Part shown: positions 33,524 through 44,306 of the stretch, piece by piece
Numbering within the stretch: position 1 is the first letter of the stretch
How the letters are laid out: each line of letters starts with the position of its first letter
Assembly: GCF_963082655.1 (NCBI RefSeq)
Contig: NC_081552.1
Location: forward strand, 2,852,001 to 2,916,000
Length of the DNA stretch: 64,000 bases
DNA from: Stomoxys calcitrans
Taxonomy: Eukaryota > Arthropoda > Insecta > Diptera > Muscidae
Reading direction: 5' to 3'
Position numbers and translations under genes: made by a program
The notes under the pieces: generated by a model
Told to the model about the DNA's origin: nothing
The model's database searches: none
The model's input: the letters and a program-made list of their open reading frames with translations, nothing else

Positions 33524-34120
33524 AAGGGAGATTTTTTTGAGGTTAGGATTTTTATGCATTAGTATTTGACAGATCACGTGGGATTTCAGACATGGTGTCA
33601 AAGAGAAAGATGCTCAGTATGCTTTGATATTTCATCATGAATAGACTTACTAACGAGCAACGCTTGCAAATCATTGAATTTTATTACCAAAATCAGTGTT
33701 CGGTTCGAAATGTGTTCATTCACCGTTCAGCGATGAGGCTCATTTCTGGTTGAATGGCTACGTAAATAAGCAAAATTGCCGCATTTGGAGTGAAGAGCAA
33801 CCAGAAGCCGTTCAAGAACTGCCCATGCATCCCGAAAAATGCACTGTTTGGTGTGGTTTGTACGCTGGTGGAATCATTGGACCGTATTTTTTCAAAGATG
33901 CTGTTGGACGCAACGTTACGGTGAATGAACACATTTCGAACCGAACACTGATTTTGGTAATAAAATTCAATGATTTGCAAGCGTTGCTCATTAGTAAGTC
34001 TATTCATGATGAAATGTCAAAGCATACTGAGCATCTTTCTCTTTGACACCATGTCTGAAATCCCACGTGATCTGTCAAATACTAATGCATGAAAATCCTA
34101 ACCTCAAAAAAATCACCCTT
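33524..34120 (+). mobile_element. Mariner-like element, fold-back derivative with about 200-bp inverted arms
   Basis: Flanked by TA (33522-33523 and 34121-34122). The left arm (33524-33727) begins AAGGGAGATTTTTTTGAGG and includes the transposase N-terminus MNRLTNEQRLQIIEFYYQNQ (frame from 33637). The right arm (about 33922-34120) is the inverse of the same segment, so the same N-terminus reads on the minus strand from 34007. Between them is a plus-strand central transposase fragment, FSDEAHFWLNGYVNKQNC then TVWCGLYAGGIIGPYFFKD, with the second catalytic aspartate region (SDEAH). The third catalytic residue and C-terminus are absent. It is non-autonomous. Confidence 0.92.
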
Positions 34121-34207
34121 TACAAAAGGTCTTAAGTTGAAACAATTGGTGTATTGTAACTGCAGTTTTATACTGAGTTATTGTTCCCCATTAGGGAGAG
34201 ACCAATA

Positions 34208-34708
34208 TAAAACAAGTAAAAGAATCCTCCACCACGGATCGCACTTGAAGAGTACTTTGCCCGGTATCTCTTTATAGGCAAACAAAAATTAATGGATATA
34301 AACCTATTCGGGCCATACCTTGGGCTTGGATCTTAAAGACAATAGTAAATCCCATTTTGCATAAGTTCAACCAAATCGGATAAGACTTGCGCCGTAGAGG
34401 GACTTAAGAAGTGAAATACAGAGATCGGTTTGCATCAGAGAAATATCAGTTTTTGAACCGATTCAGACCATATTTGGCACGTTTGTTTGAGATCACGGTT
34501 ACAGTGACTGTTTCAGCAAAACCGGATACGAATTACTGATCAAGAAGTCAAATCGGGAGGTTGCTTTATATGGAATCTATATCAGGTTTTGAGCCCATTT
34601 GAACAATATTTTGCGCGTAAGTCGGATGTCATTGGAGAAGTCATAATGCAATATTTCAATTAAATATGAATTGCATTTACAATCCCAATCGACCTTCACT
34701 AATAGGAA
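34208..34708 (+). repeat. Dispersed repeat A, left part, interrupted by SINE-1
   Basis: Starts AAAACAAGTAAAAGAATCC with loss of the palindrome, then CTCCACCACGGATCGCA. Modules are diverged. It ends in TAATAGGAA, the left copy of the SINE target-site duplication (34700-34708). Confidence 0.75.
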
Positions 34709-35025
34709 ATAAAATTGCAAATTTTGCCTATGAACACTCCACTAAGGAACAGGGGCAAACTTTTCACACATCAATGAGTGCAGGCCGATTCAAGTTTAAG
34801 CTCAATGATAAGGGGCTTCCTTTTTATAGGCGAGTCCGAACGGCGTGCCACAGTGCGACACCTCTTTGGAGAGAAGTTTTACATGGCAAAGTACCTCACA
34901 AATGTTGCCAGCAGTAGGAGGGGAAAACCACCGCTGAAATTTTTTCTGATGATCTCACCAGGATTCGAACCTAGGCGTTCAGCGTCATAGGCGGACATGC
35001 TTACCTCTGCGCTAGGAATAACAAA
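34709..35025 (-). mobile_element. SINE-1, complete tRNA-derived SINE
   Basis: On the minus strand it begins with a tRNA-like head: A box TAGCGCAGAGGTAA (35014-35001) and B box AGGTTCGAATCCT (34982-34970). These are the internal RNA polymerase III promoter parts of tRNAs. The body carries AACATTTGTGAGGTAC, CTTCTCTCCAAAGAGG and CGTTCGGACTCGCC, and the tail is AAAATTTGCAATTTTAT. TAATAGGAA flanks both sides (34700-34708 and 35026-35034), and the interrupted sequence on either side is continuous repeat A. The element is about 317 bp and encodes nothing; it would depend on a partner LINE. Confidence 0.9.
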
Positions 35026-35248
35026 TAATAGGAAGTATTTTTGCAAAATTTCAAACGCCTAGCTTTAAACCTTCGAAAGAAGGTCCCACAGACAGATGGA
35101 AAGACGGACGGACTTGGCTAGATGGACCTAAAATGTCAAGAAGATGAAGAATATGGGGTCAAAGATCAATATTTCGAGATTTTACAAACGGAATGGCGAA
35201 GATAGTATACTCTCAACCTGTGGTGGAGGATATAAAAAATTTACAAAA
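35026..35248 (+). repeat. Dispersed repeat A, right part after SINE-1
   Basis: Resumes at the right TAATAGGAA with AAGTATTTTTGCAAAATTTC, then GACAGATGGAAAGACGGACG, and ends CCTGTGGTGGAGGATATAAA. Confidence 0.75.
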
Positions 35249-35295
35249 AAAATCATTTGATATAAAAAGTCCTTGAAATTGATAGTGTATAGATA

Positions 35296-36412
35296 GATAA
35301 GTAAAACGCATTAAATTCGGCCGCTCCAAACTTTAGATCGCCACCACCTATATCCATGATAGTTAAAAGGTGTTTTGTTCAAATTTGGAGACCAAGACTT
35401 CTCTTACGAGGTATCAATGTCTAAGGATATTGATTTCGTAGGCTAACTATTCTCAAGTTTGCTAATATCGGGTAGAAGGAGAGACTTTTATAAGTAAATG
35501 AACTTGTTAGTGTCTAATAAAACACGCTATTCCAAAATTCTGATTGGCTCCTTCTATGTTCTCAAGACCACTAAACAGAAGATCGGTCTATATGCCATCT
35601 ATATCCCATTATGAACCGATCGCGACCATACTCGGAACATGCATCGAGACGTCTAACTCCAGTAAAATCAGATGAAAATCACATTTTATGAGCTCAACGC
35701 CTTAATATGGGAGAATATGCATATCTACATTCAAATATCTTCACCATACTCGACACGGGTATTGAGGGGGCATTTTGCTCTTTCTATACCAATTTTCAGC
35801 AAACTCGGTAATAGGTAATGAAACACCCTCTATGGGCTCAATAACCTTAATCGGAAGATCGGTCTATTTAGAAGCTTTTTACAAAAAAAGTGAGATCTCC
35901 ACCATATTCAGTTCATATATCGGAGACCCTAACACAAGTCATTGTTCCAAGTTTCAGCAAATTCGGTCAATGAATGCAACTGTTATGGGTCCTGAAGATC
36001 CTACATCGGTCTGAATGGCAGATAAACCAAAAGACGGTGTGATATAGTTCTTATTTGGTTCGGGCCTAGTACAACTCGCTGTTTTTAATTTCAGCGAAAT
36101 CGGAGAATGTGATTTGGATGAGCTTTAGAGCCCTAATCGGCGGATCGGTCTATATGGTAGTTACATCTCAATATATTTTCCCATATTGACCGTATTTGGT
36201 TCAAAAACCTGGACAAAGTATTTGTGCACAAGTTTAGCTAAATTGGGTAAGATATGCGCCTTCTTGAAGGATTCAAATGGGAAGATCGGGTCGGTTTTGG
36301 CTCATTTGCAATTCCAATTGATTCACTTCAATAATAAGTACTTTTGGCAATATTTGGAGCTGCTAGCTATGACTTCAACAGATATACGGACACTTTCAAA
36401 TGTCACGGCGTT
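35296..36412 (+). repeat. Dispersed repeat B-like copy
   Basis: Starts AAGTAAAACGCATTAAATTC and CGCCACCACCTATATCC. Modules with GATCGGTCTATATGG and TTTCAGC(A/G)AA(C/A)TCGG recur at roughly 150-180 bp. It ends with CAGATATACGGACACTT and lacks the final ATACCC-type motif. It has features of both B and C. Confidence 0.6.
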
Positions 36413-36464
36413 TGAGAATTCTTTAGGGTCTTCCACCAATATTAGGAGGTGTAATAAACGGAAA

Positions 36465-36660
36465 GCCGACATTCAAGTAATCCCTTCTCATGCTGCCACA
36501 TCCGTGATCATTCCATTGTATCTCACAAATGTCGTCAGCATTAGAAGGGGATAACCACCAATGAACATTTTTTCTGGTGTTCTCGCCAGGATTCGATCCT
36601 TTGCGTTTAGCAACATAGGCGGACATGTTAACTTTTGCGCAACGGTGGCCGCCAAACACA
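36465..36660 (-). mobile_element. SINE-1 subtype with a different 3' tail
   Basis: The minus-strand head has the A box TTGCGCAAAAGTTAAC and B box AAGGATCGAATCCTGG, then ACCAGAAAAAATGTTC and GCTGACGACATTTGTGAGA. Beyond that the tail departs from the other SINE-1 copies (GATCACGGATGTGGCAGC). Confidence 0.7.
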
Positions 36661-36802
36661 AGTTCCAATTTTCGAGAAGAATGCCCCTTATTCAAACTTA
36701 GCAGATTCTTAAATGCCGAAATCTTAAGATTTTAAAAATTTTACTGGGGAATATAAATTATTTATTGTGTAGTTAAGCTAAAGCAAAATAAGTGTATTTT
36801 AA

Positions 36803-37272
36803 TTAAAACAAGTAAAAGTGTTATAAGTTCGGTCGGGCCGAATCTTGAGAACCCACCACCATTGATTCTGCTAAAATATGCGAGCTATATCTGGTTATAG
36901 ACCGATTTGAACCATACTTGGCACTGTCGTGGAAAGTCATAGCAGAACACTATGTGCAAAATATCAGCTAAATCGGACACAAATTGCAGCTTCCAGGAGC
37001 TCAAGAAGTCATATCGGGAGATCGGTTTTTATGGGAGCTATATACAAATCTGAACCGATATAGCTTATTTGCAATCCCTAACGAAGTATTTGTGCAAAGT
37101 AAGAAGTGTTTGTGCAAAATTTCAAGCGGCTACCTTTACGCGTTCGACGGCTATCGTGGACGGACTGAAATGGTTAGATCGACTCAGAATGTCAAAGTGA
37201 TCCAGATACTTACACTTTATGGAGTCCTAGATCAATATTTCGAGGTGTTACAAACGGAATGATTAGATTTGC
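36803..37272 (+). repeat. Dispersed repeat A, short internally deleted copy
   Basis: AAAACAAGTAAAAGTG and TTCGGTCGGGCCGAATC begin it, with one module only, then the 3' segment TATTTCGAGGTGTTACAAAC. It stops before the GGTGGAGGGTATA terminus. Confidence 0.75.
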
Positions 37273-37630
37273 TGTTGTATAAATATATATGTATTGATGA
37301 AAATTCTTGGGGACTAATGGTTCTCTGGGCCTGACTAATTCTATCACACAATAACAGATAAATATGTACGGTTTGGGGGGCGTTTTGGGCCTGGCACTCC
37401 GTCACTTTGCTCCAGAAAAATAGGTATCCCCTCTATACTTTGATCTGATTTTGTATGCCAGATTCGTAATCTACTCCCGAATACCATTCATTTGAGCCCC
37501 ATATTGATTCGAACGTTCAGTTTGTCTGCTGGGAGGAGTTTTGAGGTTAAGGTGACTCCTGGGTACTTGGACCCAATTTTTAATACCATATTCGTATTCT
37601 CCTCTTCAATACCTGCTGAGGGAAGAGTGC
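37273..37630. repeat. Dispersed repeat E, second copy
   Basis: TTCGTAATCTACTCCCGAAT, ATTTGAGCCCCATATTG and GACCCAATTTTTAATACC match the E copy at 27366-27900 on the same strand. Confidence 0.6.
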
Positions 37631-38844
37631 TACACTTGTGGAATTCCTAATCTACACAAATAGTTAATCCTTTTAATAATGATTTAGCTTACATGTTCTC
37701 TACTATACACAACCTCGATTAATTCTCACAATAGCCAGAGAGTCTCTTAGGGAAATGCACAACGTGATTCCTGGCATCGTTAACTTTTTACAAAAATCTG
37801 TAATTGGACAATGATTTGGCATGCCGGGGCCAGAAATAGTCAAATAAATACATCACAAATCCATACGAAAACAGAATGATATGAGTTGTACATGTTATGC
37901 GATGCCAAAGACTTCTCGTCTCTTTGCAGCAGGACAACCAGATTCTTGACATATTTACACACATACCCCCGTTGCCCTTTAGTGAGAATTATTTAACAAT
38001 AAATTGTTGATATGACGTGATATGATTGCCTCAATAAGGCTTATTTTCTTAGGCTTTTACTCTGCTCTTGCGAACTGCAAGCAATAAGCTGCAATTCTTC
38101 TGAAGGTAAAGGGGTATCAAATCAATGTACAACCTGCAGACATACCATCAACTATCGCCGTATAATAATAATGATGAAGGCACATTGATGATGACGACAA
38201 GGATGTAGATGCGAACAACGACGACAATGCAGCAAGTCGGAAATGTGAACTGCAAATTGAAGCTGCGCAAAGTGATAATGCAGAGCACGCAAAGAATAAA
38301 AGTCAATGTCGCCCTGATCAAAGCATACGACAACAGCCAGCCCAGCCATGCCAGAAGACAACAGCATTGCAGGTCTTCAAAATAACTGCAAACGAAAAAA
38401 TACGAAAAACAAAAGGGTGGATGAACTGACGGGCGGACAAACGAACGAAAAAATAAATGTGATGAGATGTTGAAGATGTGCAGGTCGTTAAAATAATGCC
38501 GAGGCTAAGGCTGTGTAGTCAGGCTATGTGAGCTGCTGCCACTTACGAGACGAAGATCATGATCAGTCAATGATTATAAACACGACGAATGATTTACACT
38601 GTCGGGGAAAAATAGGATTTTAAATAAAATAAACTTAAACTAAATCTGGAGTTTTCTTTATATGATAGTTGTATCCAATTATAGACCGGTATGGATCGTC
38701 TGAATTAGAAGGGATCGATAAACTGGTTTATGTGGGACTATAGTCAGATATGCTTTAGTCAATGCTCAAAAATTTTTAACACAATAGGAAATTTTCTGTC
38801 AAACTAAATGAACGGTTTATATGTGAGCATCACCTGAACATCAC
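37631..38844. other. Mostly unique DNA, no gene recognised
   Basis: The overlapping 61- and 71-codon minus ORFs at 38148-38367 read opposite a GATGACGACAAGG-type tract and show no domain. 38640-38810 is weakly B/C-like (GATAGTTGTATCCAATTATAG). Confidence 0.45.
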
Positions 38845-39117
38845 CTGGGGTCTTGACTTCTTGAGCCACTAGAGGGCGCAATTATTATCCAATCCTTGAA
38901 CGTACGTGTCGAATATGGTCTGAATCGGTTTAAAGCCTTATACAGCTACCCTATAAACAGATCTCCCTATTTTACTTCTTCAGCCCCTAAAGGGCGTAAT
39001 CCCTACTAGATTTGGCTGAAATTTTACACAATGACTTCTACTATAGTCTCCAATATTCAACTCAATTATGGTCCGAAATTAACAATAACTTGATATTGTT
39101 ACAATAACATAGCAATT
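38845..39117 (-). repeat. Dispersed repeat A, internal fragment
   Basis: CTTGACTTCTTGAGCCACTA, CTATAAACAGATCTCCC and TGACTTCTACTATAGTCTCC are A modules. The fragment has neither terminus and abuts a C copy. Confidence 0.7.
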
Positions 39118-39960
39118 GTTATACGCACCACCGTAGGCTAGGGGGTATATTCATTTAGTCATTCCGTTTGCAACACATCGAAATATCAATTTCCGAACCT
39201 ACAAAGTATATATATTTCGGATCGTCGTAAAATTCTAAGATGATTTAACGATGTCCGTGTGTCTGTCCGTTTATCCGTCTGTTGTAAAAGCTTAAAAAAA
39301 TGAGATATTGAGCTGCAATGTGGCACAGATACGTCTTTTTAATGCTCGCTGCTTAAGTTCTTGAACGGGCCAAATCGGACCATATTTGGATATAGCTGCT
39401 TTATAGACCGATTTTCCGATAAAGGGTCCAATGCCCATAAAAGCTTAATTTTTCGTCCGATTTTGCTGAAAATTTAAACAGTGAGTAGATTTAGGCCTCT
39501 CAACTTCGAACCTAAATATGGTTCAGATCGGACTATATTTAGATATAGCTGCCATATAGACTGATCTGCCGATAAATGGTCTGTAGCCCATAAAAGCTTT
39601 AATTTTTATCCGATTTCGCTGAAATTTAAAACAATGAATAGTTTTAGGCCACCTGCCATCTGACCCAAATATGTTAAAAATAGGACTGTATTTAGATATA
39701 GCTGTCATATAGACCGATATGAGGGTTAAGGTTCTAAGGCTCATAAAAGCTCTATTTATTACCCGATTTTGTTGAAATTTGAAGTACAAAATTCAACAGT
39801 GACCTTTATTTATAAGACCACTCAATGTCTGTGCCGAATTTGGGTGCATAAGTTATCCAATTTTAATCGGATTGTGACGAAAGGGGGTTTACATATATAC
39901 CCGAGGTGGTGAGTATCCAAAGTTCGGCCCGGCCGAACTAAATGCCTTTTTACTTGTTTT
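39118..39960 (-). repeat. Dispersed repeat C, full-length copy
   Basis: Left end TATACGCACCACCGTAGGC then GGGGGTATATTCATT. Internal units have GCTGCCATATAGACTGATC and CCCATAAAAGCTTTAAT at about 155-165 bp spacing. The right end is ATATATACCCGAGGTGGTG, AAGTTCGGCCCGGCCGAACT and TTTTTACTTGTTTT. This copy best shows that C shares the A palindrome and the inverted ACCACC..GGGTATA motif. Confidence 0.85.
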
Positions 39961-40047
39961 CTTTTACCCTTTGTTTGCCTAAATCGAGATGCCGGTATAT
40001 AAGATTCGGCCCGGCCGAAATTATTGTAGTACGCTTTTACTTGTTTT
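39961..40047 (-). repeat. A-type terminal stub joined to the C copy
   Basis: TTTTACCCTTTGTTTGCC, GAGATGCCGGTATATAAG, TTCGGCCCGGCCGAA and CGCTTTTACTTGTTTT form a second terminus without a body, as at 26605-26716. Confidence 0.75.
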
Positions 40048-42107
40048 GTTTATAAATTATACTGGCTTGCTATTTTGCCCCCTACTGTATTTGCAATCGT
40101 TGTTATGGTTGTAATGCTTGTGTGTGTGTGCGTGTGTTTGGAAACGAATGTGTTGCACCTCCATTGCACTGGAAATTGAAATTGATTGCAATTATGAAGA
40201 AGGTGAGAAGTGTTGGCAGTTAATGCCGTTGATACTGACGATCCAAACTGTGAAGTTATGCCGTTCATATCGATGCTAGTGATGCTGCCCAAGATGATGA
40301 TTACGTTGCCGAAGAGCTCTTGTGATGCTGATCATTGTCGTAATGATCACCATGATAATAAAACTGCTGCTGCCATTGTTGTTGCTGCAATTGGATGAAT
40401 GGTGAATGATTAGCGCTCCTTTTTGCACGGGTGTTAAATGGATTTACAGGTGCAAGGTTGCCGTAAGAGGCCTTTAAATGCCGAAAAATATCTCTGGTAA
40501 TCCTTTATCTCGGGGGACATGTTATTACTGTTATTGTTGTATCACCAGTTATCCGGCCGAAGCCGTAAGACATTCAGTCATAGGAACTACCTGACTTTGC
40601 TGCCTCACACTTTCCTTATGAGATGAGAGGAGATGAGATGACTAACAAGGTTGACTTGGACGGAATTGCATTAATTTGCGAAATGGTGATGAAAAAGCGA
40701 AAACACGTTCCTCTTTTTCAGCCAGGAGATTTATGATGACGGTTTCTGGTTTAAAGCTTCTATTATGTCCATTACGGTGATCGATGATGATCTTTTGTCC
40801 ACTCTGCCTTTTGTATTTGAGGGCCTTTGGCTTTGCCTTTACCTTCAATGTCGAAGCTGGAGTTTGGGCGGGAGCTGCATACATTGCCATTGTCTAAATG
40901 GAGGTAATGATTTGTCTTCATTTGTCAATTTTATTGTTTGGCCGGGAATCCTTTTCACTGCCTCCGCTGTTCCCCGTTGTGTGGAGGTGTGTGAACGACA
41001 ACATAACATTTCCATGGAAAAAGACATAAAAACCTATCAAGACCTACTCAAGCATGTAAAATGTTAATAACAAAATTACCTTATTTCACATTTTTCTTTT
41101 TTGTCATAAAAGCGGCCAATATTCTAAGAGAGAGAGAGAGAATGAGAAAAGGGGTAAAATACAAATTCACATGACCCCTTGCTCTGAGCCTTCAAATCGT
41201 AAAGGGGGCTTTACAGGTCAACTCTGTGAAACGGAAATAAAAACAAGCACATGTCGACATAAAGCCGCGGGCAACATTATTAAAATGGAAAAACAAACAA
41301 TTTGACCCTTTACCGGTACAACGACGTCACTGAGCCTTAGTCGTTTACAAGTGTAAAATGACAGTTTCATTAAACATTAATCAAATTTTTTATAGAGGCC
41401 TCTTCGAAGACCAAGAGAATAGAAACCAACATAGAAACCCTCTGTGTGAGCAAAGGAAATTAAAAAAAAAATTACAACTATTTACAGCTGACAGCTCAGA
41501 CAACCCCCGACTGTGGTCGTTGGTAAGGCATTGGAACGCATGCCAGGCCTTCCACTTAGTCTGAAGAATAGAGTCCTACAGAGAAATTGCTGGTGCTGAT
41601 GTTATTATAATTTCTGGTAATCGATCATTTTTTGGGGAATTTTTTAACGCACTACTAAACAACAAATTATGTAATTTTTGTAATTTTGAATTCACTTTTT
41701 GTCTCAAATGCCAGCCAACAAATCGAACCGCAGCAGAACAGATCACCCAGGTAGAAAGACTGATGGCTAGAACAAAGGCAAGTTCTTGAGCTATTGAAGT
41801 CATTCAGAGTTAGCCATGGGCAGCGCAAACGAGCTCCGTAAAAATACCCACTTTAGAGAAAATGAAATGATGATGACGATGTTGGGCTAGAAAACCCTCA
41901 TCGTATGAAAAGAAACTATGATGGGGCATAAAACAAGAATTCCTGGAATTATGAAACCCTTAGGAATGTTCTCCCTCTGGAGGGAAACGTCAAAAGAAGA
42001 AAGTGTTCAACCTGAAATTTTAGTGAAGATGGCATGCTTAGGGAAAAAGTTTCAATGCCCAGTAAGCAGTTTCAGAATTGTGATCAGCGCATAAGAAAGT
42101 TTAAAAC
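40048..42107. other. Unique DNA, no gene recognised
   Basis: TGTGTGTGTGCGTGTG lies near 40120, (GA)n at about 41128-41142, and GCTGCTGCCATTGTTG near 40367. The 80-codon minus open stretch at 40050-40292 uses a TTG start and lacks a recognisable domain. The 100-codon plus ORF at 40765-41067 is equally unassigned. Confidence 0.45.
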
Positions 42108-43285
42108 CAGTAAGGAAAGGCAAAAGTCGGGCGGTGCCGACTATATAATACCCTACACCACCTAGTGCATGTAGTACTTTTTATATGTAGAACTTATCTC
42201 GAAATCTAGTCAGACTTTAATTTGGGTACCAATTGAAATAGCAACGTAGAACCTTGTAAGATTTTCCTACCATAGGACAAAAGATTTGGATTTCCACATC
42301 TTTAAAAGGCCATATCGGATAAAAGATTATATGGGAGTTATACATACTGGGGCGTCAAACAGTGATTGACGTCTAAACCGATTTTTATGAAATTTTGCAC
42401 ACATATGAAGATGCCAAATAAAGCACCTCACGCACAATTTTGTAAATATCGGACCAAAATTGTGGCTTTTACAGCCTTAAAAAGCCAAATCAGATGAAAG
42501 ATATATATGGGAGCTATATCTAAATCTGAACCGATTTTTTTGAAATTTTGCACATACATTGAGACTTTACAAAAACGACTCCACACCTAAATCGGTAGAG
42601 ATCGGACCAAAATTGTGGCTTATACAGCTGCAATAGTTCGAATCGGATGAAAGATATATATGGGAGCTATATCTAAATCTGAACCGATTTTTATGAAATT
42701 TTCCATATATATTAATATCGGTAACAAAACAATCCGTGCCAAATTTTGTGCAGATCGGTTAAAAATTGTAGCTTCTACGGTCATTTAAGTGCAAATCGGG
42801 CGATAAATATTTATGGGAGCTGTATCTTAATCTGGACCGATTTTTATGAAATTTCGCACCCATATGTAGACCTCAAATAAAATACCCAATGCCAAATTTT
42901 GTGAAGATCGGATGAAAATTGTGGCTTCTACAGCCTTAAAAAGCCATATCGGATGAAAGATATATATGGGAGCTATATCTAAATCTGAACCGATTTTTTT
43001 CAAAATCAATAGCGTTTGTCCTTGGGCCAAAAATGTGACATGTGCGAACTTTCGTGACAATCGGACAACAAATACGACCGGCACTTTGATTATAAAAGTA
43101 CATGGACTTACAGACGGACAGACGACCAGACGAGCAGACGGACATAGCTAAATCGAATCAAAAAGTGATTCTGAGTCGATCGGTATAATAATCAATGGGT
43201 CTAGCACTTCTCCTTCTTAGCGTTGCAAACAAATGCACAAATCTATAATACTCTGTACCACAGTGGTGATGCAGGGTCAAAATAT
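42108..43285 (+). repeat. Dispersed repeat B, full-length copy
   Basis: Begins AGTAAGGAAAGGCAAAAGTC and GGTGCCGACTATATAATACC with CTACACCACC. Modules with GATATATATGGGAGCTATAT and CTGAACCGATTTTTATGAA follow. It ends with ACAGACGGACAGACGACC, TAATCAATGGGTCTAGC and CTGTACCACAGTGGTGATG. The two ends share inverted ATACCCT.CACCAC motifs as in A and C. Confidence 0.85.
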
Positions 43286-43349
43286 TAAAAATTTTCATGT
43301 AGTGCCTAGTACTGCCTTCGACTTTTCACACGAACAACTGTCAGAAGGC

Positions 43350-44306
43350 ACCATAAACAAGTAAGAGCGTGCTAAGTTCGGCCAGGCCGAATCTTATATA
43401 TCCTCCACCATGGATCGCATTTGTCGAGTTCTATGCGCGGTATCTCTTTTTAGACAAACATAATATATTGAATAAGAACTGTTATGCTATTGAAGCTATA
43501 TCAAGTTATAGTCCGATTCGGACCATAAATAAATGCTGAACATTGTAGAAGTCGTTGTGTAATATTTCAGTTCATTCGGATAAGAATTTCGCCTTGTAGG
43601 GGCTTAAGAAGCAAAATCGGGAGATAGGTTTATATGGGAGCTGTATCAAGCTATTGATCGATTCAGACCATATTAGAAACGTATATTGAAGGTCTTGAGA
43701 GAAGCCATTGTCAAGATCCCAGATCGGTTAATATGGCAGCTATCGATTTACGCCATACTTAGCATAGTTATTGGAAGTCATAACGAAATACCTCATGCAA
43801 ATTTTCAGCCAAATCGGATGAGAATAGCGCCCTCTAGAGGCTCAAAAGTCAAGACCAAAGGTCGGTTATATGGCAGCTATATCAAAACATGGAGCGATTT
43901 GGACCATACTAAGCGCAGTCGTTGAAAGTGATACCAAAACACTACGTGCAAAATTTCAGTCAAATCGGATGAGAATGGGGCGCTCTATAGGCTCATGAAG
44001 TCAAGATCCAAGATCGGTTTATATGGCAGCTACATCAAAGCATGGACTGATTTGGCCCATTTACAAACCCAACTGACCTACACTAATAAAGAGTTTGCGT
44101 GCAAAATTTCAAGCGGCTAGCTTCACTCCTTCGAAAGTTAGCGTGCTTTCGACAGACAGACGGACGGACATGGCTAGATCGACTTAAAATGACATAACGA
44201 TCAAGAATACTTTATGGAATCTCAGGCGCATATTTCGAGGTGTTACAAAAAGAATATCGGAATTAGTTGGGGGTATACTAATTTCTCCAATGGTGGAGGG
44301 TATAAA
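43350..44306 (+). repeat. Dispersed repeat A copy
   Basis: AACAAGTAAGAGCGTGC, CGGCCAGGCCGAATC (palindrome with one change), TATATCCTCCACCATGGAT, four modules, GACAGACAGACGGACGG and GGTGGAGGGTATAAAAA. Near the 3' end GTTGGGGGTATACTAATTTC is inserted in the opposite sense (44267-44286), so the terminus is locally rearranged. Confidence 0.85.

Noticed and set aside
34960..35020. Possible tRNA gene (minus strand)
   Set aside because: The A and B boxes are there, but the sequence does not close into an acceptor stem, and it is the head of SINE-1. The same applies to 36585-36655 and 58240-58305.
40050..40292. 80-codon minus ORF with a TTG start
   Set aside because: No ATG, no homologue recognised, and part of it is a (TG)-type tract on the other strand. 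Without a splice or domain signal I cannot support an exon.
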